NCBI RefSeq assembly: GCF_000023265.1
Contig: NC_013124.1
Location: forward strand, 1,492,001-1,556,000
Length of the DNA: 64,000 nt
Reading direction: 5' to 3'
DNA from: Acidimicrobium ferrooxidans DSM 10331
Lineage (GTDB): Bacteria; Actinomycetota; Acidimicrobiia; Acidimicrobiales; Acidimicrobiaceae
Part shown: one piece after another, positions 52,821 through 62,154 of the stretch
Position numbering within the stretch: the stretch's first letter is position 1
Layout of the letters: every line of letters starts with the position of its first letter
Position numbers and translations under genes: made by a program
Notes under the pieces: model-generated
Told to the model about the DNA's origin: nothing
The model's database searches: none
What the model saw: the letters and a program-made list of their open reading frames with translations, nothing else

Positions 52821-53810
52821 TCAGCGGGCCGACGAGTCCGACGAGCGCACAGCCGGCCGCCTCCCGGTCGTTCGCACCTTACGCAGCGTGAAGGCTCGGA
52901 AGGTGCCGAGGGCATCGATCACGCCGTCCTGCTCGGCGGTGAGGAAATCGCGCAGCGTCACGACGCCCGCGATGAACCAAGGAACCGCTCCAAAGACCCA
53001 CAAGATGCCTGCCGCGATCTGTTGGTCAGCCTCGAGCGAGAGCGTGCGGAGCGTCCCCATCCATTGCTCATAGGCGCTGTACCAGGGTTGCGTCGACAAC
53101 CCGAGGACGATCGCGAGGATCATGCACGACATCGACACGATCACCATGTGCGCAAAGCGCACGATGGGCGACTCGTGCTGGCGCCGAGGATTCGGATCGA
53201 CCGCGACGTACCACATCCAGATCCCCGAGGTGAAGAAGCTGAACATCATGAGCTCCATGCGCCCGCCCGAGGCCATGGCCCAATCGAAGGGCCCAGGGAG
53301 ATGCCAGATCCACATCGCAGCGTCGAAGGCCACGACCGCAGACCACGGCGACGACACCACGCCCCACACGCGGGCGATCGGCGCATGTGCTCCGAGCCGG
53401 CCCCACAGACGACGCACGGCTTCCCGAGGTCCCTCGGGCACCCCGGCGACGATCTCACCCCAGGGGTCCGCGCGGACGATGAGCGGTGGCGCGAGGATCA
53501 TGAGATCGAGGTGCCAGATCATGTGGACCCACTGATAGACCATCGACCACGCCGCGATCGGCGAGAACAGCCCGATGGCGAGCGCGGCCATCCCACCCAG
53601 CATGAGCAGCGCTCGCCGCTCGTAGCCCCTGCGAAGCTCCGGATCGTCGAGGGTGCGCATCACGATGAGGTGACCACGCCAATAGAGCGCGATGGGCAGA
53701 CCGAAGATGATCAATCCCCACCAGTCGACGGACCAGTTCTCCAGGACGTACGCAACCAGACCATGTGCCGGCTGGATGGCCATGCTCATGCCAACGATCC
53801 CCACGTCCAC
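52821..53810 (-). CDS. CtaG-type cytochrome c oxidase assembly protein (caa3_CtaG family)
   Basis: 329 residues with about seven membrane segments. MVYQWVHMIWHLDLMILAPPL, WIWHLPGPFDWAM and FFTSGIWMWY with conserved His and Trp match the caa3_CtaG family, which helps assemble the copper centre of aerobic oxidases. No oxidase subunit genes are in the window. The C-terminal tail is cytoplasmic and basic. Confidence 0.88.
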   Translation of the reverse strand: MDVGIVGMSMAIQPAHGLVAYVLENWSVDWWGLIIFGLPIALYWRGHLIVMRTLDDPELRRGYERRALLMLGGMAALAIGLFSPIAAWSMVYQWVHMIWHLDLMILAPPLIVRADPWGEIVAGVPEGPREAVRRLWGRLGAHAPIARVWGVVSSPWSAVVAFDAAMWIWHLPGPFDWAMASGGRMELMMFSFFTSGIWMWYVAVDPNPRRQHESPIVRFAHMVIVSMSCMILAIVLGLSTQPWYSAYEQWMGTLRTLSLEADQQIAAGILWVFGAVPWFIAGVVTLRDFLTAEQDGVIDALGTFRAFTLRKVRTTGRRPAVRSSDSSAR

Positions 53811-53902
53811 CTCCCAAGCCCGACGGCCGTGGCCCCAGTCCTCAAGGCTAGCGCAGCTAGGCTCAGAGCAGCTGAGCGACGAGTGGCGCGCAGGAGGATC
53901 GG

Positions 53903-54994
53903 GTGACCCGGACGATCGGCGTCGTGGGGGGCGGCCAGCTGGGCCGTATGCTCCTCGAGGCTGCCCTGGCCCTCGATCTCCGCCTCGCCTTCTACATCCG
54001 CCCCGGCGAGCAGGGAGTCAGCGGCTGGGCGACGTCGGTCGTCGAGGGGCCACTCGAGGCAAGACCACTCGCGAGCTTCGCGAACAGCGTGGACGTGCTC
54101 ACCTTCGAGCACGAGCTCGTCGATCCAGCCATCCTCGCAGCACTCGAGGCCCAAGGGGTCCAGCTCGCGCCCGGGGCTGTCGCCATGGCGACCGGCTCGA
54201 ACAAGGAACGGCAACGAGCTCTCTTCACGACACTCGGCTTGCCCACCATCCCGGCCCAGCTCGTCGACCGCGACGTGGGTGAGGTGCCCACGCTCGAACC
54301 CCCGTACCTGCTCAAGGCCGTCCGAGGCGGGTATGACGGACGAGGGCTACTGCGCGTCGACGCGACGGTTGAGCTCCCGCGCACCGGGCGGTGGCTTGCC
54401 GAACCGCTCCTGCCCATCGCGTCCGAGTGCGCGGTCGTCGTCGCCCGAGCGGCCAACGGCGAGGTCGCGACCTGGGATCCGGTCGCCCTCGTGCATCGGG
54501 AGGGCATCTGTGTCGAGGCGGCCTGGCCCAGCGGTCTCGAACCTCGACTCGAGCGAGACGTCGTCCGTGCAGCACGAACCATCGCCGATGCGCTGGACTA
54601 CGTCGGCGTCATGGCCGTCGAGTTCTTCATCGTCGACGACGCCATCGTCGTCAACGAAATGGCTCCGCGAGTCCACAACTCCGGCCACCTCACTATCGAA
54701 GGAGCAGTCACGTCACAGTTCGAGAACCACCTGCGCGCCGTCGCCGGTCTGCCGCTCGGCTCGACGGAGTCGATCGGACCGGCCGTCATGGTCAACCTCA
54801 TCGGCGCCCGACACCTCGAGCGGGTCCCGACGGCCGCACGCGTGCATCGCTACGGGAAGACACCCCGGACCGGCCGCAAGGTTGGCCACGTCACCGCCGT
54901 CGCCGCCTCGCTCGACGACGCGCGTCGGCGCGCCTGGGCCGCAGCGCGCGACCTCGGAGGCGAGCTCCTCGATGCGCCCTGGGAGCTTCCATGA
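53903..54994 (+). CDS. purK: N5-carboxyaminoimidazole ribonucleotide synthase
   Basis: 363 residues from GTG. ATP-grasp protein: [17 protein letters not shown] at the start, [33 protein letters not shown] and [11 protein letters not shown] are PurK signatures. It carboxylates AIR with ATP and bicarbonate in purine synthesis. The stop overlaps purE (ATGA). Confidence 0.96.
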   Translation: MTRTIGVVGGGQLGRMLLEAALALDLRLAFYIRPGEQGVSGWATSVVEGPLEARPLASFANSVDVLTFEHELVDPAILAALEAQGVQLAPGAVAMATGSNKERQRALFTTLGLPTIPAQLVDRDVGEVPTLEPPYLLKAVRGGYDGRGLLRVDATVELPRTGRWLAEPLLPIASECAVVVARAANGEVATWDPVALVHREGICVEAAWPSGLEPRLERDVVRAARTIADALDYVGVMAVEFFIVDDAIVVNEMAPRVHNSGHLTIEGAVTSQFENHLRAVAGLPLGSTESIGPAVMVNLIGARHLERVPTAARVHRYGKTPRTGRKVGHVTAVAASLDDARRRAWAAARDLGGELLDAPWELP

Positions 54995-55482
54995 CACCCC
55001 CCGTCGCGATCGTCATGGGTTCCCCGTCCGACTGGCCCGTCCTCGGGCACGCAGCGACCATCCTCACCGAACTCGAGGTGGAGTGGGACGCACGGGTCCT
55101 GTCGGCTCACCGGACCCCCGACGACATGCTCGCCTTCGCCCGCGACGCTCGCGACCTGGGATTCCACGTCATCGTCGCGGGCGCAGGTGGCGCGGCACAC
55201 CTCCCCGGCATGATCGCGGCTGCGACAACGCTCCCGGTCATCGGGGTGCCTGTCCGCCTCGCCGCCCTCGAGGGGCTCGACTCGCTGCTGTCGATCGTGC
55301 AGATGCCACGGGGCGTTCCCGTCGCGACCGTGGGCATCGACAACGCGACGAACGCAGGCCTGCTCGCCGCACGAATACTCGCGATCGGTGAACCGGGGCT
55401 CGCCGATCGCCTCCAGGCGTACCAGGCCGCCAACGCGGAGCGCTCGCGAGGTGCGGTACTGCCCCCACCCTCACCACACTGA
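54991..55482 (+). CDS. purE: N5-carboxyaminoimidazole ribonucleotide mutase
   Basis: 163 residues, class I Pur[26 protein letters not shown] and [24 protein letters not shown] (active Ser/His/Asp region) are typical. It converts N5-CAIR from PurK to CAIR. The coupled pair completes the bacterial two-step route. Confidence 0.96.
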   Translation: MTPPVAIVMGSPSDWPVLGHAATILTELEVEWDARVLSAHRTPDDMLAFARDARDLGFHVIVAGAGGAAHLPGMIAAATTLPVIGVPVRLAALEGLDSLLSIVQMPRGVPVATVGIDNATNAGLLAARILAIGEPGLADRLQAYQAANAERSRGAVLPPPSPH

Positions 55483-55500
55483 GGACCAACTACCCACCAG

Positions 55501-56200
55501 ATGGTCGGTGTCCTCGAGCGGCTCCGGCGACTGGCCGACCGATCGTCGGCGCACTGCGACGACGCACGGCACCCATACGCGCTCCTCGTCGAGAGAGGAA
55601 CGCTCACGAGCGTTGGCTCTATCACCGTCGGTCGGCACGACGGATGCGGGCAGGTGCGTCGAGCCTTCCCGGAGATCGTCGACCGATGGAGCGCTGTGGT
55701 GCGAAGCGATCCACAGCTCGCACGCGCCGAGTGGGCGCGGGGAGCCCTCGCTCTCGAGAGCGCCACGGGCGCAAACGATCGATCGGCCATCGCGACACCG
55801 ATCGGCTCCTCACCAGCGTGGTTCGCTGTCGTTTCGGTCCTCAGCACTCGAGGACCTCGCCTCCCAATCGAGCGGGGACGAGGCCCCCGCGACCGAACCG
55901 ACCGCCGCCGAGGCCATCGTCAACGCCTCGCGCGCTGCTCGCGAGCGATATAACCCCATGGCAACTCGCCGGCCCGATGAGGCGTCCGCTCGCGCCAAGG
56001 AACAACGCCTCCGAGTCAAGGACCGCGCCACACGGGCTCATGGCCGATGGGGCCAGACGGCCCCACGCCCAGACTCAGCCCCCGATCGACGGGCGCCCGC
56101 TCGAGGCGTAGCCAGCTTGCAGGTAGAGCTGAGAACCGACAGGCGCACCCGCATAACCGTTCACCGTTTGGCCAACCGCTGGCTGCTGCCACGACCGTGA
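55501..56200 (+). pseudogene. Possible frameshifted hypothetical protein
   Basis: One frame from ATG 55501 reads [17 protein letters not shown] and [20 protein letters not shown] to about 55830. The protein-like reading then moves by one base to [20 protein letters not shown] and RAARERYNPMATRRPDEASA up to about 56040, after which it fades. This may be one gene broken by a single-base change, or chance. The starting region follows purE by 18 bp. Family not recognised. Confidence 0.3.
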
Positions 56201-56359
56201 GCCGATACTCAGCTGCTCGACGAGAGCGCCTGCGGCCATCGTGATCACCAGCGCCACGACAGCCACGAGCAACCACGCCGTGACTGGGGGGATGCGATGG
56301 ATGGGCCGATCGTCGCTTCCACGACGCATCCCGACACGCCTTCGCCCGATCGCCGCCAA
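56075..56359 (-). CDS. Small single-span membrane protein
   Basis: 94 residues from TTG 56359, chosen because GAGGAGG lies five bases upstream; an ATG ten codons later is possible. A basic N-terminus (GRRRVGMRRGSDDRP) is followed by one membrane helix (AWLLVAVVALVITMAAGALV) and a ~45-residue outside part rich in Gly, Ser and Gln. Looks like a type II or pilin-accessory-like membrane protein; no family recognised. Confidence 0.5.
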   Translation of the reverse strand: MAAIGRRRVGMRRGSDDRPIHRIPPVTAWLLVAVVALVITMAAGALVEQLSIGSRSWQQPAVGQTVNGYAGAPVGSQLYLQAGYASSGRPSIGG

Positions 56360-56650
56360 CCTGACCTCCTCAGCACCCAGACACCCTCAGGCTGCACGAC
56401 GCCGATGCCTGCGCCGTCGCACAAACCCCGCTGGACACGAACTCGTTGCTTCCAGCAGCCGGCTGCCACGATCAGCGGACAGGATCACCGACGAGACTCA
56501 CAACCTCGTGCCGAGGCTACCAAACACGCTCGTCGACGACCAAGTCCACAGCTAGGAGCCCTCTGAACAAGCCCCTCCCTGGTGGTGGCTGAGCACGCCC
56601 ACCCAGCCCGGGAACGAGCCCAGCTGACCCGTTCCCATCTCGCTCCTCAC

Positions 56651-56690
56651 CCTCTCCTCCTCGCCCCTCCTGTGGGGCGAGGAGGAGAGG
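56651..56690 (-). terminator. Hairpin terminator after the transposase gene
   Basis: A perfect 17-bp stem (CCTCTCCTCCTCGCCCC with its complement) and a 6-base loop, 13 bp after the transposase stop and inside the element. It should stop transcription in both directions. Confidence 0.75.
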
Positions 56691-56703
56691 ACCCGAGCGC
56701 CTC

Positions 56704-58230
56704 TCAGGTGGCAAGCACCCAGCCACCACCCACCCGGGTGAGCCCCAGGCGAAGGAGCACCTTCAGGTTCCAGGTGGCACAGAGCAGCTCGAAGTGGAGT
56801 CGGTTGCGCACGAGCCCCAGGTAGCGCAGCCTCGCGCCGGAGAGCTTGCGTTTGAGCTGTGCGTGGATCCGCTCGACGTTCGGTCGGGTGCGCTGATAGT
56901 CGAGACGAACGGCAGGGTCCCCAAAGTGCGCCCGCTGGCTGATTGCGTGCCAGGTGGCAGGGGTGAAGGTGAGGACCCGTCCTCGCTTCGAGCGCGTGCA
57001 GCGATCCCGGAGCGGACAGCCGGTGCAGTGCTTGACAAAGGAAGCACGACCCTTGGCGGAGATGGGTACTCGGTGTCCTTGGGGACAGCTGACCCATCCC
57101 TCCTCGACGACGAAGTCATCGATGGTGAAGCCACCAGGGACCGCCATGGCAAGGGGCCGAGGCTTGATCACCTCGTCGTGGCCACGAGCGGCGAGCTCGT
57201 TGGAGACCTCGCTCGTGGCATAGGCGCTGTCGCCATAGACCGTGCGCGGGCCGTCCTCGTCACGAAGGAGCTCGCTCGCCACTGCTGCGTCCGGCACGGT
57301 GCCCTTCGTGATGGTCGCAGCGGTGACGATGCCACTGTCTGGCTCGACGGCCACGTGGCCCTTGTAGCCATCGATGGCACGGGCACGGGACTTGTGGACG
57401 TGGCGAGCGTCAGGGTCCACGGTGGAGATGACCCTGTCTGTGGCTACCCGCCTCGCGATGCGCCAGCGACCTTCCTTGGCATCGACACACTCCACGTCTT
57501 GGCCCGCCACGAGCCCAAGGAGACCAAGGGCTTCGGTCTGTGGCTCGGTGAGGGATGCGAGCTTCTCTGCATGGGCGAGGTGGGCAGTGGCATCGGCGAC
57601 GAGGGCACTCACCGTGCGCACCACTGCCTCTTCGTCCCGATAGTCGATGGCAGGCTTTGCGCGGGTGTAGTCGATCGCTGGTGACAGAGGAATGTCGCGT
57701 AGTTCGGGGATCAGCCTGCGTACCCGGTTGATCTGGGCGACAAGTTGGGTCATGGTGTCTTGGGTGGCAACCGCATCGGCGAGCACGGTGGAGTCGACGA
57801 CGCGCTTCGTCTTGCCCTTGAGCACCCCCGTGGCACCGATCACCTCGGCCACGAGTTCGCCGATGAGTCTTGGGGTCTCGGAGGTGGCGATGCGCCTGCG
57901 CCAGTAGGTGAGCACCGTGGGGTGAAAGCCTGGGTCCTCGAGATCAAGACCAAGGGCGTACTTCCAGCGGAGGTTGTAGCGGACCTGCTCTGTCGCCTCG
58001 GTGTCCGAGAGCCCCTCGAGCACCTGGAGCACCATGACCGCGAGCACCCTCGAGGCGGGGATGGAGGGTCTGCCGGTCGTGGAGGGGTAGAGATGGCGGA
58101 AGCGCTCGTCGGGGAAGAGCTCTCTGCGGTGCTCGGCGAGGAAGGCGTAGATGGACCCTGGCTCGATGAGCGAGGAGCAGAAGGCCTCCGTCGCGGTGAG
58201 GTGTGCCTGGTCTGATTCGGTGCCCAGCAT
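56704..58230 (-). CDS. IS1182 family DDE transposase
   Basis: 508 residues. N-terminal DUF772-like region (FLAEHRRELFPDERFRHLYP, GRPSIPASRVLAVMVLQVLEG, RYNLRWKYALGLDLEDPGFH). Then the DDE domain: VVDSTVLADAV, YKGHVAVEPDSG, TVYGDSAYATSE, and RTRPNVERIHAQLKRKL with the final Glu. A cysteine cluster (CTGCPLRDRCTRSKRGR) lies between, as in IS1182 members. The reading frame is uninterrupted, so it is probably active. Confidence 0.93.
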   Translation of the reverse strand: MLGTESDQAHLTATEAFCSSLIEPGSIYAFLAEHRRELFPDERFRHLYPSTTGRPSIPASRVLAVMVLQVLEGLSDTEATEQVRYNLRWKYALGLDLEDPGFHPTVLTYWRRRIATSETPRLIGELVAEVIGATGVLKGKTKRVVDSTVLADAVATQDTMTQLVAQINRVRRLIPELRDIPLSPAIDYTRAKPAIDYRDEEAVVRTVSALVADATAHLAHAEKLASLTEPQTEALGLLGLVAGQDVECVDAKEGRWRIARRVATDRVISTVDPDARHVHKSRARAIDGYKGHVAVEPDSGIVTAATITKGTVPDAAVASELLRDEDGPRTVYGDSAYATSEVSNELAARGHDEVIKPRPLAMAVPGGFTIDDFVVEEGWVSCPQGHRVPISAKGRASFVKHCTGCPLRDRCTRSKRGRVLTFTPATWHAISQRAHFGDPAVRLDYQRTRPNVERIHAQLKRKLSGARLRYLGLVRNRLHFELLCATWNLKVLLRLGLTRVGGGWVLAT

Positions 58231-58435
58231 GCAAAAAGTCTAGCTGAGCTGGGCAAATGGCGCTTGACAGGCGGAGGGAAGCGCTTCCCGTAGCCGCCCT
58301 ACGTGGAGGAGTTGTTCAGGGGACTCCTAGAACGTCAACCTGCACGTCGACAGCGGCGACCTCGTCGAGCTCGCGTTGGCCAACCGACTAGGACGATCCT
58401 CTCGATCGCGATCCCCTGTCAGCATGCACGCCTCG

Positions 58436-58789
58436 CTACCGTAGGACAGCACCCGGGGAGGTGCTAGCGCGACTCCCTTGCGTGCATCGTGGTCCTTCGC
58501 CGTCTCTGTCTGGCTCGGGTTGCGAAACGCGCGACTCGAGACGAGACAACTCGTGACGGTTCCGCCTGGGCTCCGCGACCCCCTCGAGCCCAGCCGTAGT
58601 CGCACTACGCGCAGCCGCCTCGTTCTCGGTTGCGATGGCTTTCAGGAGTTCGTCTCGCACGATGCGCACGTCACGTGGCGCGACGATGCCAAGGCGCACG
58701 CCGCCATATGGATCGATCGCAAGCACGGTCACGACGATGTCGTCACCGATGACGATCGATTGGCCGAGCTTCCGAGCCAAGACAAGCAC
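58436..58789 (-). CDS. csrA: CsrA RNA-binding regulator with long C-terminal tail
   Basis: 117 residues from GTG. Residues 1-52 are CsrA: MLVLARKLGQSIVIGDDIVV (RNA-binding strand 1 with Leu4) and GGVRLGIVAPRDVRIVRDEL (strand 5 with the critical Arg). Normal CsrA ends at 60-75 residues; here a further ~50 residues, low in pattern, follow, possibly a frameshift product. CsrA binds GGA motifs near ribosome sites. It usually sits beside fliW in flagellar loci, but neither is here. The IS1182-like element lies 106 bp downstream. Confidence 0.85.
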   Translation of the reverse strand: MLVLARKLGQSIVIGDDIVVTVLAIDPYGGVRLGIVAPRDVRIVRDELLKAIATENEAAARSATTAGLEGVAEPRRNRHELSRLESRVSQPEPDRDGEGPRCTQGSRASTSPGAVLR

Positions 58790-59061
58790 TAGCGAGACGT
58801 GCCACGCATGAGACCAACGACGTCACGAGTGGTCGCGACGAAGATCCCGGCACTGATCCCCACCAGGAGGACGCCGATCGCTCCGAGGAAGAGCATGGCC
58901 AAGCCGAGGGCCCATTGACCAACGAGTCGTTCGCGGATCACCTTGTCGACGCCAGCACCTGCAACGAACGCGAGGAGGCAGCCTGCGAGTGTTCCACCAG
59001 CAAGCGTCGCCATCACGATGAGGAGCATGGGAACGAGCCACGCCGCCGCCACTATGACCAC
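58789..59061 (-). CDS. Small membrane protein upstream of csrA
   Basis: 90 residues from GTG. Two hydrophobic segments of 25-30 residues (AAAWLVPMLLIVMATLAGG plus continuation, and ALGLAMLFLGAIGVLLVGIS). The stop overlaps the csrA start by one base, so they are co-translated. I do not recognise it. Confidence 0.65.
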   Translation of the reverse strand: MVIVAAAWLVPMLLIVMATLAGGTLAGCLLAFVAGAGVDKVIRERLVGQWALGLAMLFLGAIGVLLVGISAGIFVATTRDVVGLMRGTSR

Positions 59062-59178
59062 GAACTAGGGTGACTGAAGACGTCAATAATGCAAAGCCAA
59101 TGAACCACGGCCAACTATGCCGAAGCCACGAACGGCGTGCGAGGCGACGCCGGCGTCGCACGCCTGTCGGAATCACAC

Positions 59179-60132
59179 TTACCCGCACACGCGACCCCAC
59201 TTCGGAAATGGAGGATTACCCGACCCTCCATACTGGCCGTTCATATACCAGTAGAGATCGCCGTTGGGACTTTCTAATGGCTGATCAGCAACAGCATGCG
59301 CGGTAGGGAAGCTGAAATAGTCTGCCCATGTCGGCGTCGCGAGCGTGACGTTGAGCTTGCCATTCACCATGACCCAAGACGACGACGATTTACACACCAC
59401 GACGTCGATTGCGTTCTTCGTCGGATGCACCGCGAACTGCTTGTTGGAGATACTCTGCTGATAAAACGTCTTCGGTGAAGGCAGATAGGTCTGATTGGTC
59501 GGCGTGATGCTGGCAAAGAACGATGCAGTCGGTGCGACATTGGCGTTCGCGGTCGAGAGGTACTGCGACAGCATCGTCGACGCCGGGATTGGTCCGTTAC
59601 CCGCATACGGGTCGAAGAGCTGCGCCACATCCGGCAGCACGGTGACCTGACCGTTCTGCTCGGTGGTGGCATAGCTCGAGCTGTAGAGCCCGCCCATCAC
59701 CCCGAGGGTGCGCGCCGTGTAGACCGCATCGCGCTCGAGCGGCGTGAGCTTCGTGCCGACGTAGACCGGGCCGACATACGGCACGCTGGTGTCGTTCACC
59801 CATGCGCCGAGCACGCTCGGCTTCGGCACGCGCAACGGCACCGGGATGGCCGGGTCCTTGGGCGGAATGAGCAGGTTCGACAGCGGCACCGAGTTCGGAT
59901 CGCCCTGGTAGATGGGCAGATCGTTCGCGGCGTCGAACGGATACTCCTTCTCGAGCTGCGCGAGGGTGAGGTTGGTCGGCGCAGGGGCCGTCTGGCTCGA
60001 GCTGCTCGACGAGGCGTTCAGCGAGCTCGGCACACTGGGCTGTGACGATGAGCCACACGCAGCGAGCAGGATGGCGCTCGTGCCGATGACTGCGCCGGCT
60101 GTTGCCGTCCGCAAGCGAGTCTTTCTGTGCAT
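59179..60132 (-). CDS. Secreted lipoprotein, unknown function
   Basis: 317 residues from ATG 60132, with AAGGAGGGG before it. Signal peptide MHRKTRLRTATAGAVIGTSA ends in the lipobox LLAAC (Cys ~26), followed by a Ser/Pro linker (SSSQPSVPSSLNASSSSSSQ) and a ~260-residue extracellular domain with no motif I know. It lies beside the Tad gene cluster but 190 bp downstream of tadC, so it may be linked to the pilus or be independent. Confidence 0.8.
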   Translation of the reverse strand: MHRKTRLRTATAGAVIGTSAILLAACGSSSQPSVPSSLNASSSSSSQTAPAPTNLTLAQLEKEYPFDAANDLPIYQGDPNSVPLSNLLIPPKDPAIPVPLRVPKPSVLGAWVNDTSVPYVGPVYVGTKLTPLERDAVYTARTLGVMGGLYSSSYATTEQNGQVTVLPDVAQLFDPYAGNGPIPASTMLSQYLSTANANVAPTASFFASITPTNQTYLPSPKTFYQQSISNKQFAVHPTKNAIDVVVCKSSSSWVMVNGKLNVTLATPTWADYFSFPTAHAVADQPLESPNGDLYWYMNGQYGGSGNPPFPKWGRVCG

Positions 60133-60321
60133 CACTCCCCTCCTTGACTTGCACTCAGTATAACGCGCTGACCATAGTGCGTGAGAAGCACCGCATGATC
60201 CGAGTGTGACACACGAGACTTGCGAACGCAAGGGCCGGAGGTCCGTGCGTCATCCCTCCTACCGAGAGATATGCGTGTGCAACGACCGTTGCCCGTAGTA
60301 ACCACAACCGATGCCATCGAC

Positions 60322-61242
60322 CTACTGTCCGAGCAGGTGCAGCGCGTTCGAGAGGCCAGCGTTGCCGAGGAACAGACCAACGATGACAGTCCCCACGAAG
60401 ACGACCATGTACGGGAGCAGGAGCAACGAAGCGGTATTCTGTCGCGAGCGAAGCGTCTGATCCACGAGATCTGTGGTCTGACGCCAGGTTTGGTCGATGA
60501 GCGACCGCAGGACCGGCACCAGAGGTGCGCCGGTGCGCTGAGCCTGCGCGAGCGCAGAGCCCAGCGTGACCATGATCCCGACCTGGTAGGTGCGTCCCCA
60601 GTCACTCCAGACCTCAGCCAGTGTGCGCTTGGCAAGACCGGTCATCCAGTCGTTCAGCCAAACACGCCCACGAGGGTTGGCATACGTGCCGTAGACGCGA
60701 AAGTACTCGCTCATAGCCGACTCCATTGTGCCGGCGCCGGCGGTGAGAGCCAGCCGGAGGTAGGACAGGATCGGTGCGATGAGCAGGGCGCTCTCAGCAC
60801 GAGCAGCCTTGGCCTGACTGCGAAGGTATGTCTCGGCGAAGACGAGGCCCCCAGGGAACGCAATGATGATGCCGACGATGCCACCGATCAACGCGAGGTT
60901 CATGGACATGAGCTTGATGAAGACGAGTACCCCGAGCGTCGCAACGATGAGCAGTAAGAGCATGAGCGACATGCGCATGACGAAGGACGCGAACTCGTCG
61001 GTATCCATCCCGAGCAAGTGAAGATCGACCTGGAGCAGCTCAGAGGTCGTACGCCGTTCGAGGGCGTTCATCACGAAGCGGACGGTCGCCGAGCCGCTGC
61101 GAGTACGCGAGGGGTGGTCATGCCATCGCGTGAGGCGTCGAGATCGGCGGTATCCAATCAAGCCACGTACGCCGGCGACGAGCGCGATCGCGAACAGGCC
61201 AGCGAGAATCGAGATCCCGAGTGGTGACGAGAACCAAGCCAT
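60322..61242 (-). CDS. tadC: TadC-like type II/IV secretion inner membrane protein
   Basis: 306 residues with about four membrane segments and a T2SSF domain: LLQVDLHLLGMDTDEFASFV, YLRLALTAGAGTMESAMSEY and GSALAQAQRTGAPLVPVLRSL. It forms the inner-membrane platform of Flp pili together with TadB, 15 bp upstream on the same strand. Confidence 0.82.
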   Translation of the reverse strand: MAWFSSPLGISILAGLFAIALVAGVRGLIGYRRSRRLTRWHDHPSRTRSGSATVRFVMNALERRTTSELLQVDLHLLGMDTDEFASFVMRMSLMLLLLIVATLGVLVFIKLMSMNLALIGGIVGIIIAFPGGLVFAETYLRSQAKAARAESALLIAPILSYLRLALTAGAGTMESAMSEYFRVYGTYANPRGRVWLNDWMTGLAKRTLAEVWSDWGRTYQVGIMVTLGSALAQAQRTGAPLVPVLRSLIDQTWRQTTDLVDQTLRSRQNTASLLLLPYMVVFVGTVIVGLFLGNAGLSNALHLLGQ

Positions 61243-61257
61243 TGACGTCTCCCGAAC

Positions 61258-62154
61258 TCAAACAAACCACGTCGACAGCGCGAACGGCCTGCGAGAGAAG
61301 CCGACGACGACGATCGTGATGACCAGCAGGATGCCGAACGCAAGCTGCATGAGTAGGCTCGCAAAGAGATGGTGCTGGTAGACGCTGGCGTAGTAGGCAC
61401 CGGCACCAAGCGACGTCAAGATGCCAAAACCGAGCAGGATGCGCGCCACCGTGATGTTGGGCACGATGTAGGTGCGGTAGGCCATCTCGAACGTCGTGAG
61501 CTGAGGCGTGATGGCCTCGAGGAGGTCCTGCACGAGCGGCGCCACACTCACAATGCGCGATCCAGCCGTGAGGATGACGACCTGATCGATGACGCGACTC
61601 GGTGGATCGTCAGCGGTGGCGATGAGCTGCTCGATGTTGCGCTCGTGATCCTCGGGGTCGGTCGCATCGAAGATCGCCTCGTAGATGCGCTGACGACTGC
61701 GTACGAAGAGGTTCTCCGGGTTCGCAGCAAGTGCCATGCGAACGATCGAGACCAGCGAGACGTTACCACCGCTCGTCGCGGTCGACGCGAGTGATGCCGC
61801 GAAGGTCTGGAGGTCGCGCAGTCGTTCGATCTGACGTTGCGCGAATGTCGGCGTGACGTAGGTGTCGACGAAGATCCACGCCGCTACCCCACCGGCGATC
61901 GCGAGGATCAGGTAGTGCAAGAGACCAAAAACAACGCCAACCACGGCAGCGATCGCGAGACGAATGTCGATGCTAGGGGATCCAAAGGTCTGATACCAAG
62001 CAACCTTGACCTGACCAACCGTAACTGAGGCGGCCTTGATCGGTTCCTCGAGCTTGGGGTCGGTGGGATCTGCGCGAAACACGAGGAGCATGCCGACCAC
62101 GATGACGACAACGCCAACCACGGCAGCGACGACGAGTGCTCCGGTTGGGGTCAT
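61258..62154 (-). CDS. tadB: TadB-like type II/IV secretion inner membrane protein
   Basis: 298 residues. N-terminal and central membrane helices (VVAAVVGVVVIVVGMLL, VVGVVFGLLHYLILAIAGGV), a T2SSF-like cytoplasmic region with LRDLQTFAASLASTATSGGN and IDQVVILTAGSRIVSVAPLV, and two C-terminal helices. Pairs with TadC. Its start overlaps the end of the TadZ-like gene by 4 nt, the place where the TadA ATPase is normally found. Confidence 0.8.
   Translation of the reverse strand: MTPTGALVVAAVVGVVVIVVGMLLVFRADPTDPKLEEPIKAASVTVGQVKVAWYQTFGSPSIDIRLAIAAVVGVVFGLLHYLILAIAGGVAAWIFVDTYVTPTFAQRQIERLRDLQTFAASLASTATSGGNVSLVSIVRMALAANPENLFVRSRQRIYEAIFDATDPEDHERNIEQLIATADDPPSRVIDQVVILTAGSRIVSVAPLVQDLLEAITPQLTTFEMAYRTYIVPNITVARILLGFGILTSLGAGAYYASVYQHHLFASLLMQLAFGILLVITIVVVGFSRRPFALSTWFV

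Larger units (their letters stand above)
56556..58325 (-). mobile_element. IS1182-like insertion sequence, complete
   Basis: Ends GGAGCCCTCTGAACAA (left) and, inverted at the right, GGAGTCCCCTGAACAA match at 14 of the first 16 bases. The element carries one transposase gene and a strong hairpin after it. CTAG stands immediately outside both ends (56552-56555 and 58326-58329), a likely 4-bp target duplication or palindromic target. Everything looks intact. Confidence 0.85.
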
